A DNA stretch of 64,000 nt, taken from positions 1 through 64,000 of the forward strand of contig NZ_JAUSKL010000062.1 of NCBI RefSeq assembly GCF_030646925.1. The letters are read 5' to 3'. How positions within the stretch are numbered: position 1 is the first letter of the stretch; the number at the start of each line of letters is the position of its first letter. The notes under the pieces are model-generated. The model was not told where the DNA came from, did no database searches, and saw only the letters and a list, made by a program, of their open reading frames with translations. Below are positions 39,949 through 48,288 of this stretch, piece after piece. The DNA is from Candidatus Binatus sp. (GTDB lineage Bacteria; Desulfobacterota; Binatia; Binatales; Binataceae). Made by a program: the position numbers and the translations under genes.

Positions 39949-41295
39949 TCAGTTGGCGCGACGCTTTAGCCGGTAGACGTAGGGCAATCGGATCCACGCG
40001 GTCGTCAGATCGGTGTAGCGGACCGCGGCCCGGAGCCGCTTCCCGAAGTATCTCAGGGTATCGCCGCTCAGCAGATACTTGAGCCGGCCATACGCCTGCG
40101 CGTTGTTCAGTGCGAACAGCGCCCGATGGATTCGCCAGTTCGCCCGGTTGCGCACCACCGTATGCTGCGCCGAACTGGATAGCGTCTGCAGTCCGTACGG
40201 CTTGAAGAAACAAAGATGCAGCGGTTGCGAACTCATTATCAGGTCGGGCGGCCGCGAGGATTCGACCTCGCTGAACGAATCGGCCGGAATCGAAAACGCC
40301 ACGGTCTTGTTCAGATCGGGCAACTTCACCACCACCGCGCGCAGCATCCTGAGCAGCGGACTGGGATACTTCTCATGCAGATGCCGCACCATCAGATGGA
40401 ATGCTTCCTTGATCGGCGGCAACGGCATCGCCGCGGGGGTGTCGTAGGGAAGTTGGTCGATCGTCTCGTAAGCCGCGTCGTATTTTGCGAGCGCCGCCGC
40501 CGAATCGCATCGCGCCGATGAATCATAGGTGTCGCCGGGGAACAGGATCGCCACCCCGAGCGCGCGCTTCTGCGCGTAGTCCCAGACGTCGCGCGGATGA
40601 TTGGCAAAGGTGTTCATGTAGCGATTGTCCGCCAGTGAAAAACGCATCAAGCTCGCGAACGGGATGGTGACTTTCGCCCCCAGCGCCTGGTGATTGCGGA
40701 AGATCTTCTCCAGCACCGCCACCGCGCCGCGCCGCAAATGGGATTCGCGCGGCTGGAAGCCGTTATAGACCGCGAGCGAGAACTGGCTGAGCACCGTATC
40801 CACCCGCCCGAGGTCCGATCTCACCCGGCGGCAATCGGTCGCGTTGAGGCGCGAGTCATTGATGTTGAATAGAGTCCCTTCCGGCTCGATCACGCCGAGG
40901 CATGAATCAAGTGTGCCTGCGCTGTAGCAGTACACTGCGCTCCGCCCGCCGAGCGCGATCTGTTGCCGATGGCGCAGCACCTGGAAGTTCTGGTATCCGC
41001 ACTCCTTCAGCACGTGGAACAAGCGCTCCGCGTGATTGTCCTGGAACAGGATGGTGACGCGCCGCTTGAATTCAGCCGGCAACGAATTCAGGCTCGGGAC
41101 GTGAAAATGATCCGGATGAATATGCGAGATCCACAGATAGTCGATTCCGCCGAGCTTTGAGCGGTCAAACGCGGGCGGCGGGAACAGCGACCACGATTCA
41201 TTGAATACCTTCCCCGTAAGCCATGGGTCGGTCCACACTCGCATCCCGTGCGTTTCGATTACGACCGAAGCATGTGAAACCAGGGTGACTTTCAC
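39949..41295 (-). CDS. Metallo-beta-lactamase-fold hydrolase (UlaG-like)
   Basis: 448 residues. The N-terminal MBL domain has VTLVSHASVVIETHGMRVWT, DPWLTGKVF and the metal motif HIHPDH (about residues 58-63), in a layout like UlaG or NAPE-PLD relatives. A C-terminal extension of about 150 residues has no motif I know. It is the upstream gene of a pair with the GT2. In polysaccharide loci such proteins could hydrolyse or hydroxylate a sugar nucleotide or a lipid-linked intermediate; this is inference. Confidence 0.8.
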   Translation of the reverse strand: MKVTLVSHASVVIETHGMRVWTDPWLTGKVFNESWSLFPPPAFDRSKLGGIDYLWISHIHPDHFHVPSLNSLPAEFKRRVTILFQDNHAERLFHVLKECGYQNFQVLRHRQQIALGGRSAVYCYSAGTLDSCLGVIEPEGTLFNINDSRLNATDCRRVRSDLGRVDTVLSQFSLAVYNGFQPRESHLRRGAVAVLEKIFRNHQALGAKVTIPFASLMRFSLADNRYMNTFANHPRDVWDYAQKRALGVAILFPGDTYDSSARCDSAAALAKYDAAYETIDQLPYDTPAAMPLPPIKEAFHLMVRHLHEKYPSPLLRMLRAVVVKLPDLNKTVAFSIPADSFSEVESSRPPDLIMSSQPLHLCFFKPYGLQTLSSSAQHTVVRNRANWRIHRALFALNNAQAYGRLKYLLSGDTLRYFGKRLRAAVRYTDLTTAWIRLPYVYRLKRRAN

Positions 41296-41884
41296 GGGTT
41301 AACCCGCTTCTCTACTGAGTGCGATCTTTAGCATCCGCCGCTTTTATCCCTCGGCGTTGGCTGCCCGACGATTGTTTTGCATTTTTTTTTGGCCGCGACA
41401 CGACCCATCTAGCATGCATGAATTGATTTATTACTACTTAATTTGCAGCCTAACTGACCTAGCAAGCCAGAGCAAGAAAAATTAGCTCCAGCCTGATTAC
41501 AATGGCTAAAACATAAGAAAGGATAGTTCCAGTTCACGGGCGAGATCGTCAGTTTTGCCGCTCGACGGGTAGACACAAGCCGCTCTGGCGATTTCAGTCG
41601 GTGGGGAGTGACAGGGATATACCGGCATATCCTTCGATGGATACCGATAGACCCTGATAGTCTTGCAGCTCTAAAGAATGTTATAGATGAATTAGGGCTT
41701 GAAAAGACCATCTCGATCCGTTACTCCTTTCACCGTCGCCTGGTATAGAACGTCTGCCTGTCGCCTTCTCCGGTTGGCACCCTCTGACCGATTTCCGATG
41801 GCTGACTGTGTCGTTCTGGGCTCGCTAATCTGATTCGGTTTGCCTGGCTGCGTAGGAGACTCCTGCGGGGCAGGTGGAGGAGTT
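41296..41884. other. 589-base AT-richer gap, no gene seen
   Basis: Between the MBL gene start and the beta-helix remnant. It contains the MBL promoter region and T-rich tracts (CATTTTTTTT near 41380). A minus-strand frame here has no recognisable domain. Confidence 0.45.
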
Positions 41885-42180
41885 ATGCAAACAGCAAAGA
41901 TGTTGCGAAGGTGCAGAGTCTCGCTGCTGGTTGCCCTGAGCTTTTCGATAGCCGCCTTTGGCGCGGTGCCGGCTGCTGCCGATTGGTGCAGTTCGGGCCC
42001 CGACCCCGACCGTGACAACGACGCCGACGCCGGCCGCAACTCCGGTCCCGGCGCAGGCATTCTACGTCTCACCCACCGGCAGCGACGCCAATTCGGGCTA
42101 TTCGCGCACCGCGCCTGTGCGAGACCTCCATATCAACATCAACCGATCGCCTTCTCGCAGAGCGCTTGCGCGATTGTAAA
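41885..42180 (+). pseudogene. N-terminal remnant of a secreted parallel beta-helix protein (frameshifted, truncated)
   Basis: An ATG at 41885 with GGAGGAG upstream opens a good signal peptide (VSLLVALSFSIAAFGAVPAA). Soon after, near 41985-42000, the meaning moves to another frame: a Thr/Pro linker (PTPTVTTTPTPAATPVPA) and FYVSPTGSDANSGYS, the usual opening of right-handed beta-helix surface proteins. It then stops at 42179. A matching C-terminal end is found at 43664-43855 beyond an intact gene. Confidence 0.65.
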
Positions 42181-42444
42181 TGTTACATCCCATAGAGCAA
42201 CGGCCGGAATTCAGATGCCAAGATTTGACAATGATTGACGACCAAAAGTCATTTAAGGTCATATTTAGTCATGATGAGCGCTATGTAATATATTCAAATC
42301 GCTTTAGCACACCATCGCGACAAAACTGTTTGCTACTAAAACAAACTTTTTATAATCACATGCAGAGAGTTCAGGTCTTTGCGGATTGCAAGTTAGCTGA
42401 TCTGAGTGTCGGGCCTGGGCGAGGCGGTCACTTAACTCGCAAAC

Positions 42445-42466
42445 CTTTGAGTTGAACAACTCAAAG
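42445..42466 (+). promoter_or_regulatory. Perfect palindrome before the Ig/lysozyme-like gene
   Basis: CTTTGAGTTG and CAACTCAAAG are perfect arms around AA, ending 5 bases before the GAGGAGG ribosome site. It may be an operator or an mRNA hairpin that controls translation. Confidence 0.6.
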
Positions 42467-42487
42467 CCATCGAGGAGGCATATCTTA

Positions 42488-43612
42488 GTGGTTTCGAACA
42501 AAGCATGGTTTATTTCTGCAATCATGGCGTTGGTTCTTGTCCGTGGAGGCACCTCGTTCGCGCTGGTGTCGATCAACTCGCCATCCAGTGGCGCCACAGT
42601 GAGCGGCGTGGTGACGGTCAAAGCCCAGGTGGATCAGGCCTGGTGGTCCAAACTCTGGGTCGATTCAAGCGGGGTCGCCACGGCGCCAGTCGGCAATGTC
42701 ACATTTACTTGGGATACCACCAAAATTGCGGACGGCACTCATACGATGACGGTCAAAAGCTATGCCAAGAATAGTTCCACTCCTAACGCGTCATCGTCGA
42801 TTACCGTCACTGTCAAGAACCAGTCACCGATTGTGAGCGGAGACTATTTCACTACCTTGCGCGAAGGCGACCCGTTGCCCAGCGGGGCATGGTGCGCCTC
42901 ACACATTCCCTGGGAACCTGAGGTGGTGTCGCAGAACGCAGGGGCGAATAGTACCATGCCGACCGCGAGCCAGCTCGCCGCCTACGCGGCCAACGGTTAT
43001 ACCGCCAACTACTATAATGGCAAGTGGGCATATGCCCGAGTGGATGGAAACTATACGGGCACCACGGACATGATAATACGGTGGGCCGCCTGCAAGTGGG
43101 GAATCGATGAAGACATAGTGCGGACACAGTCGTCGGCAGAGCACTGGAACTGGCATCAGACCGACAGCGGCGGCGACAAGCGATACTCATATTCGCAATG
43201 CGTGAATGGCGACTTTACCAGTCTGTGGAATTTCATGTGTCCCAACTGTTGCTTTCAAACCTGGAGCATCTGGCAGACCAAGGTGTACTACAGCTGGCAG
43301 ACCTGGCCGATGATACGGGATTCCACGGCGTTCGCGGCGGATTTTCGTTATGCGGACCAGCGTGCATGCATGAACGGCGATCTGGCCGGCTATTTCGACC
43401 GCCGTCCGGGTCACAATGGCCACAGCTATGCAACTGACATCGCCAATGGCGATTTGAACACGATTCTTTGGGGCTGTATCGGCATGCATTTTTCCGGCGA
43501 TTGGTATGATGGAGATTCCAATAGCGGAGCGATTTGGTACATTGCCTCACTAAAGGGCACTCTCGCGGAAAAACCTTGGCACAGGTGGACCCAGGTAAAT
43601 TGGCCGGATTGA
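42488..43612 (+). CDS. Secreted Ig-like domain plus lysozyme/transglycosylase-like protein
   Basis: 374 residues from GTG at 42488, with GAGGAGG 9 bases upstream; TTG at 42452 is an alternative. Signal peptide (AWFISAIMALVLVRGGTSFA), then a bacterial Ig-like domain (INSPSSGATVSGVVTVKAQV to ITVTVK, residues about 30-110). The C-terminal half has IIRWAACKWGIDEDIVRTQ followed by SSAEHWNWHQ, resembling lysozyme-like SLT domains of actinobacterial proteins, with a Glu in the expected place, and WGCIGMHFSGDWYDGD near the end. It may cut peptidoglycan or the locus polysaccharide. It lies between the two ends of a broken beta-helix gene. Confidence 0.72.
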   Translation: MVSNKAWFISAIMALVLVRGGTSFALVSINSPSSGATVSGVVTVKAQVDQAWWSKLWVDSSGVATAPVGNVTFTWDTTKIADGTHTMTVKSYAKNSSTPNASSSITVTVKNQSPIVSGDYFTTLREGDPLPSGAWCASHIPWEPEVVSQNAGANSTMPTASQLAAYAANGYTANYYNGKWAYARVDGNYTGTTDMIIRWAACKWGIDEDIVRTQSSAEHWNWHQTDSGGDKRYSYSQCVNGDFTSLWNFMCPNCCFQTWSIWQTKVYYSWQTWPMIRDSTAFAADFRYADQRACMNGDLAGYFDRRPGHNGHSYATDIANGDLNTILWGCIGMHFSGDWYDGDSNSGAIWYIASLKGTLAEKPWHRWTQVNWPD

Positions 43613-43663
43613 GTGCAAGCTACTTAGCCAGCAATTCTGCCGATTGAACTCTGGGGCCAGTGA

Positions 43664-43855
43664 AGCGAGTTCAAAGGCCTATCGGTTCCGGCGATGTTCG
43701 CGTTGCTCAGTGCGGCATCGCCGGATTTTCACCTGCAATTGGGCTCGCCGTTGATCGATTCGGGGGCGCCGCTCGATTCCGTGACGACTGACTACGACGG
43801 AATGACGCGTCCCTACGGCAGGGGCTACGACGTCGGAGCGTTCGAGCGTCATTAG
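43664..43855 (+). pseudogene. C-terminal remnant of a secreted parallel beta-helix protein
   Basis: The frame encodes SPDFHLQLGSPLIDSGAPLD, then VTTDYDGMTRPYGRGYDVGA and FERH-stop. This is the standard last turn of right-handed beta-helix (choice-of-anchor Q-like) proteins. The frame has no start and is closed by a stop at 43661. It is most simply the other end of the remnant at 41885-42180, with the centre lost. Confidence 0.7.
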
Positions 43856-44035
43856 CGGAGGCGACGGCGGCCGAAAATCCGCTCCGCGTCACTTTCCGGT
43901 GGGAAATTGCGCGGGGCGGGCAATTTGAATCGTCCAAGGCAGATCCGGATGCCGGCGCTTAACGCAGCATCGCGTCGAATCGAGTCAAATGGCGAGTCCG
44001 ATTCGTCGATCGGCAATGAAGGGTCGGGGCTGGAT

Positions 44036-44308
44036 TCAGGCTTTCCGCAGACTCGCGGGAACGCGATGCTTCTGTAGGAAGCCCTCGACGTCGTCATGCC
44101 GGAAACGCATCATCCGGCCTATCTGATGGTACGGTAGCTGGCCGGTCTTCACCATGCGGTAGATCGTCATCTGGTTGAGCTGCAGGAGGTCCGCGAGCTG
44201 ACCGACTGTGTAAAACTCGCGCGAGCCGAAAGGACTGATCTCCGCGTCTTCGGAATAATCCGCATGCCGCATCTTTGGCGCCATTGGGCGAAGGTTATGG
44301 AAAGTCAT
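44036..44308 (-). CDS. Small excisionase/BldC-like HTH protein (copy 2)
   Basis: 90 residues if begun at 44308; in-frame ATGs nearer the domain exist at 44284 and 44272. HTH_17 domain: FYTVGQLADLLQLNQMTIYR, MVKTGQLPYHQIGRMMRFR and DDVEGFLQKHRVP. The recognition segment YHQIGRMMRFR is identical to copy 1, so both may bind the same site. It lies between the beta-helix remnant and the polymerase gene. The gap to the polymerase is 186 bases and AT-richer. Confidence 0.85.
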   Translation of the reverse strand: MTFHNLRPMAPKMRHADYSEDAEISPFGSREFYTVGQLADLLQLNQMTIYRMVKTGQLPYHQIGRMMRFRHDDVEGFLQKHRVPASLRKA

Positions 44309-44494
44309 GTTTTGCGGGGGCTACCGGAACAGACGATACTCTGCTTGAGCTCGGTGATCAATACTTAGTGCGACGCTTATGTACTATTTTATCCTACTGT
44401 TCTGTCGGTTATTCCACGATCGGAGACCCATGCAAGCCGCGAATCCACGTCTGACCAGCGATCTGGGCTTCGACGCGTCACGAGATGCGGCCCG

Positions 44495-45961
44495 CTACAA
44501 GGCGCCGAAGGTCCGCTGGATGGGTGTTGGAGCTGGGCTGATCGATCGCAGGCGGCCGGCGAGGTCGATGCTGACGGCGTCCTCGGCGGAATCGCTTTCG
44601 ATCGACAACAGGCGATTTTTCTCGCTCAGCGCCCAGATGAGCGCCAGCAACAAGCCCACGCTGTAGCGGCAGTCTCCCGCAGTGCTTTCGACCATGTTCA
44701 GCACCAGCACCGGCGCCGCGCCAATCAGGACGGCGTCTCTCAAGACCCGGGGAGCGTGGCGATCGAAGATCGCAAATCGGAGTGCCCGGAGGATGATGAA
44801 TGCCCACAGCAAGGTCGCCGGAATGCCCACGCCGACCGCTCGCGACAGGTATCCGTTGTGGAGAGAGCTGCGAGGACCCTCGTTCCAGATCTCTTCCCAG
44901 AGCGGAAAATAGCGGCTCTGAAAGATCTGGCCTTCGACCTCGTAGCCATAGCCAAGTACGGGGCGCTCCTTGATAGCGTGAATCACGTATCGCCAGATCT
45001 CTGTTCGTCCGGTGAGGCTCGCTACGTCACCGCGCATCACATAGTCGCGTCCACCCTCGAGGCGGGGAAGCACGACCGTCGCCGCGATGAAGAGAATCGC
45101 CGCCAGCACGACCGCACGCAGTCCCAGTCTGCTGATGCCGAACAGGATCAGGCCGACGCTGAGCGCGATTAGAGGCGAACGGGAATCTGCCATCACGTCG
45201 AGGACAATCGCGGCCAGGCTCGCGAGGACGATCAGAAATCGAGTACGCCTCGCGGCGGCCGGCCAGCAGATCACCCCGGCAGCCACCGTGGTGAGTGCAA
45301 TCTCGCCAATCTGGTTGGGACCGTTGAAGAGGCCGGCGAATCTGAGCATGCCGTTGTCGTCGAGCTTCCAGGTAATGTCGCTCGGGAGGACGATCAACGC
45401 CACCGCGGACGCGGCGATAATGATGCTCGAACCGATCCAGAAGATTCCAAACAGTTCGTAGATTTGAGCGTCGTCATCCGTGCTGGCCGTGATAGCCACA
45501 ATTGTCATCAGCAGCAGCGCCGCACTGATCATCCGGCCGAACGAATAGAAGGGATAGACGGAAAAGCAAACGGTGACCGCGGCCCAAATGAAATACATCG
45601 CGTAAAGTCTGAAGCCGCCCTTCTTCAGCAGGCCGGTTTTTGCAGCGGTCGAAACATAGGGCGCGCAGAACAGCGCTAGCATCGAGTAGCGCAGAATCGG
45701 GCGCACGGAGTCGTCGATCAGACTGACGGAAGCCATCGCTTCATTCACCAGCAACGGCAGCACCAACCATCGCGTGTGATGACTCGTGAAGTTGATGGCG
45801 CCAAGCAGGCCGAATGCGATCGCGACGGCGCCGGCCGCCGCCAGCGTGGACGGCCACCGCAGGCATACGAGCACGAGAAGCGCCGCGACCGCAAAAAATC
45901 CCGGGACGACCACGCTTGTGCCGAAAATACCGCCTCGCCGATCAATGTAGGTGCTTAGCAT
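44495..45961 (-). CDS. O-antigen ligase/Wzy-like polysaccharide polymerase
   Basis: 488 residues from the ATG at 45961 (or 497 from 45988). About 11 membrane helices with a large late periplasmic loop containing SLTGRTEIWRYVIHAIKERP and VLGYGYEVEGQIF, the O-antigen ligase/Wzy_C signature, and a LHNGYLSRAVGVG motif. It would polymerise lipid-linked repeat units in the periplasm. Last gene of the long minus-strand operon; overlaps the end of the previous gene by about 20 bases. Confidence 0.87.
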   Translation of the reverse strand: MLSTYIDRRGGIFGTSVVVPGFFAVAALLVLVCLRWPSTLAAAGAVAIAFGLLGAINFTSHHTRWLVLPLLVNEAMASVSLIDDSVRPILRYSMLALFCAPYVSTAAKTGLLKKGGFRLYAMYFIWAAVTVCFSVYPFYSFGRMISAALLLMTIVAITASTDDDAQIYELFGIFWIGSSIIIAASAVALIVLPSDITWKLDDNGMLRFAGLFNGPNQIGEIALTTVAAGVICWPAAARRTRFLIVLASLAAIVLDVMADSRSPLIALSVGLILFGISRLGLRAVVLAAILFIAATVVLPRLEGGRDYVMRGDVASLTGRTEIWRYVIHAIKERPVLGYGYEVEGQIFQSRYFPLWEEIWNEGPRSSLHNGYLSRAVGVGIPATLLWAFIILRALRFAIFDRHAPRVLRDAVLIGAAPVLVLNMVESTAGDCRYSVGLLLALIWALSEKNRLLSIESDSAEDAVSIDLAGRLRSISPAPTPIQRTFGAL

Positions 45962-47393
45962 CGGTTCTACACGACTCCCTGAGTTCAAAGGCCTTGGGCC
46001 GCGGACGACTTACTATCTCCTGCGCGATCTCTTCCAGCGACGCTGCTCGCAGGCGCTTGGCCGCGGCAAACGAGAGCACGCTATCGCTGTGAGTTCGCGT
46101 GCCTTTTCTGAGCGGCGGATAAGGCCATCGACGCATCCCGATCTCGTCGGGATGAACCACGACAATGATCGGCAGGTTCAGAGCGGCGTGGCTGAGCATC
46201 AGATCCCGGGAAAGCGACTCGCACGAGTAGCGGCGCAATACCGGAAAAACATTCGCAAACTCTTCTTCCAAAGGAACCGAACGATGCACAAACGAGGGAT
46301 AGTTACTCCACGAATTGCCGGGCGGGAGCGGACCCGCGACTGTCGCCACGAAGCCGGCTTGTTTAAGAAACGATAGCGCCTCCAGGCCGAAAGCTTCGAA
46401 CGGGAAAACCATGATGGGCTGGAAGTTGACGTCGAATCGGCGCGATATCCGTCCGACCATGAGGGCGCCCTGGCGCAGATCGTTCTCGAACTTGAGCGGC
46501 CCGCTATGATTGACGTGTCGTTTGAATCCGTGCCACACGATGCCGGTGTTGAACCGCTTCAGCATTTCGACGAAGCTCCGCGCCGGATAGAGCTGGTCGG
46601 GCGTCCACGCGAAGTCAACGTGCGCGCGATGGAATCGCGACTCGACATGCTCCAGCCATCGGCGAAGGTTACCTGAGTTGAGCAGATCAAAATTGGCGGG
46701 GCGGTCGTCCATGGTCAGGTTGAACGCCGGCCGCGCCGAGGGGCTGACGCCGGCGGCTATCCTGATGCTTGCTAGAGGGCCTAGCTCGCGATAGCGCTTG
46801 GCAGGGTTTGCCAGGCGGTAGAGAATCGGCGTATCCGGCGAGCCAGCCGGCGCATCCGCCAGCAAGTCGCAGATCACGTATCCCGCACCGCACCTGATCG
46901 CGAACAGGAAAGGCGCGCATTCACCGCTTTCGAACTGCGCACTCGCGAGCACCTGCCACTGGTCGGGGATGCCGCGCGCGGACGGCAGCAGGAATTCGCC
47001 ACCGGAGTTCTCGCCGTGCAGAACCTCGGGCATTGGCCATCGAGCCTCGATTCGATAGGCCGTCGCCCTGCGATCCTTCACATAGAGGAAGGTCGCATCG
47101 ATTAGCGGCGACAAGGTGCACTGCTGCGTTCCGTCGAAGCCGCCGCGAATATAGACAACCGCTCCCGCCTTGGCCGTTTCGCGCAATCGCACGAGCTGAT
47201 CGGGGCCTAGGTAGCGCAAGGTTCGGTAGCTTAGCGCCAGCATCGCTTTGCCAGGTTTCGGGCCGGCGAACTCGAGCTGCTCGTCCGGGTCGCATCGTAT
47301 GCAATCGAACCCGAACAGATATGCGTACTGCGTCGCCATCGTGGGCAACTTGCTATCGCTGGAATCGCGAACCAGCCAGCAGGACCTGCTCAT
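45942..47393 (-). CDS. NodB-like polysaccharide deacetylase-related protein (divergent)
   Basis: 483 residues. The first 220 residues form a domain I do not recognise (VVYIRGGFDGTQQ; GAGYVICDLLADAP). From about residue 225 a NodB-like barrel is suggested by FNLTMDDRPANFDLL (Asp pair), IVWHGFKRHVNHSGPL (histidines) and MVFPFEAFGLEALSFLKQAG. This would be a de-N-acetylase of the growing polymer or a relative with lost activity. Placed between the polymerase and the nucleotide-sugar dehydrogenase. No signal peptide is seen. Confidence 0.6.
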   Translation of the reverse strand: MSRSCWLVRDSSDSKLPTMATQYAYLFGFDCIRCDPDEQLEFAGPKPGKAMLALSYRTLRYLGPDQLVRLRETAKAGAVVYIRGGFDGTQQCTLSPLIDATFLYVKDRRATAYRIEARWPMPEVLHGENSGGEFLLPSARGIPDQWQVLASAQFESGECAPFLFAIRCGAGYVICDLLADAPAGSPDTPILYRLANPAKRYRELGPLASIRIAAGVSPSARPAFNLTMDDRPANFDLLNSGNLRRWLEHVESRFHRAHVDFAWTPDQLYPARSFVEMLKRFNTGIVWHGFKRHVNHSGPLKFENDLRQGALMVGRISRRFDVNFQPIMVFPFEAFGLEALSFLKQAGFVATVAGPLPPGNSWSNYPSFVHRSVPLEEEFANVFPVLRRYSCESLSRDLMLSHAALNLPIIVVVHPDEIGMRRWPYPPLRKGTRTHSDSVLSFAAAKRLRAASLEEIAQEIVSRPRPKAFELRESCRTDAKHLH

Positions 47394-47408
47394 ACCGTTG
47401 TCCGGATC

Positions 47409-48251
47409 CTACTCCGCTCGCAGCGCGGGCTGGCTGGCGAGATCAAGCTGCTCGGCCGTGCGCGCGTTGGAAAGCAGGACCGCACTTAGCAGTGGAGAAT
47501 CGGCGACCTTCAGAAGCAGGTTTATGTTCGGGACCACGCAATGACCGCCGATAAAGCCCGGGTAATAGCTCGTGCGCGGCAGGAAGTCGACCTCTTTGAA
47601 GAATTCAGTGATCTCGCGGTAGTCGGCGCCGACACTCGATGCGTAGCGATTCAACTCCTGCGCAAACGCGATCAGCACGCCGAAGTAAGTCGTTTCCGCA
47701 AGCTTTGCGAGTTCCAACTCCTCGGGACTATTCATTCGTTCGGTCTCAAGCCCTGCCTCGTGGAAGTGAGCTTCCGCCTGCTCGAGCGCCCTGATGTCCG
47801 AGCTTGCGACGAACTTTCGATAGTGGCGAAGCGCCGCCGCCATCTCACTATGCTTGCCGCGCACCGGACTGTAGCAGACGCTCCGTCCGGTCATCTGTTC
47901 CACCATCCGGGTGGTGCCCGGAATCACCGTGCTATTGATGATGGTCAACTCCGGCGTGAAGCGGCCTATATAAGCGGCGGCGGCCTCGACAAAGCTTTCG
48001 CGATCGCGAAATGGAAAGCAGATGTGCATGACGCCTATCGAATCGTCAAAGCTAAGAGGCTCGAGATCATGGCGCAGCACGGTTCCTTTGGTATCCAGGG
48101 CCTGAGCCAGCGGCCCGCCTACTTCACCGATGCCGACCACCAAGGTCTTTCTTTCAGTCACTATTGTTTCTCCGTGGTTTGCGGTTCCTTCCACCGGTCT
48201 TACCTTGCGGCGAGAGCTTCCGTTGCTGTCTGAATTGGTTTGCATCGGCAC
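47409..48251 (-). CDS. Short nucleotide-sugar dehydrogenase-like protein lacking the C-terminal domain
   Basis: 280 residues from ATG 48251; GTG at 48161 with GGAG upstream is an alternative giving 250. It has a Rossmann site LVVGIGEVGGPLAQAL, the STVIPGTT turn, the central helix ELAKLAETTYFGVLIAFAQE with the conserved Lys, and the catalytic cysteine in GFIGGHCVVPN. UDP-glucose and UDP-ManNAc/GlcNAc dehydrogenases are about 430 residues and continue with a UDP-binding domain that is missing here. It may make the uronic acid used by the wbp-like genes upstream, or be a diverged oxidoreductase. Confidence 0.75.
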   Translation of the reverse strand: MPMQTNSDSNGSSRRKVRPVEGTANHGETIVTERKTLVVGIGEVGGPLAQALDTKGTVLRHDLEPLSFDDSIGVMHICFPFRDRESFVEAAAAYIGRFTPELTIINSTVIPGTTRMVEQMTGRSVCYSPVRGKHSEMAAALRHYRKFVASSDIRALEQAEAHFHEAGLETERMNSPEELELAKLAETTYFGVLIAFAQELNRYASSVGADYREITEFFKEVDFLPRTSYYPGFIGGHCVVPNINLLLKVADSPLLSAVLLSNARTAEQLDLASQPALRAE

Positions 48252-48288
48252 ACCTTTCCGTCCTCAACCTTGATGGATTCGACATCTC

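Noticed and set aside
41409-41711. 100-residue minus-strand frame in the gap before the beta-helix remnant
   Set aside because: No recognisable domain, no ribosome site, unusual Ser/Arg/Cys content.
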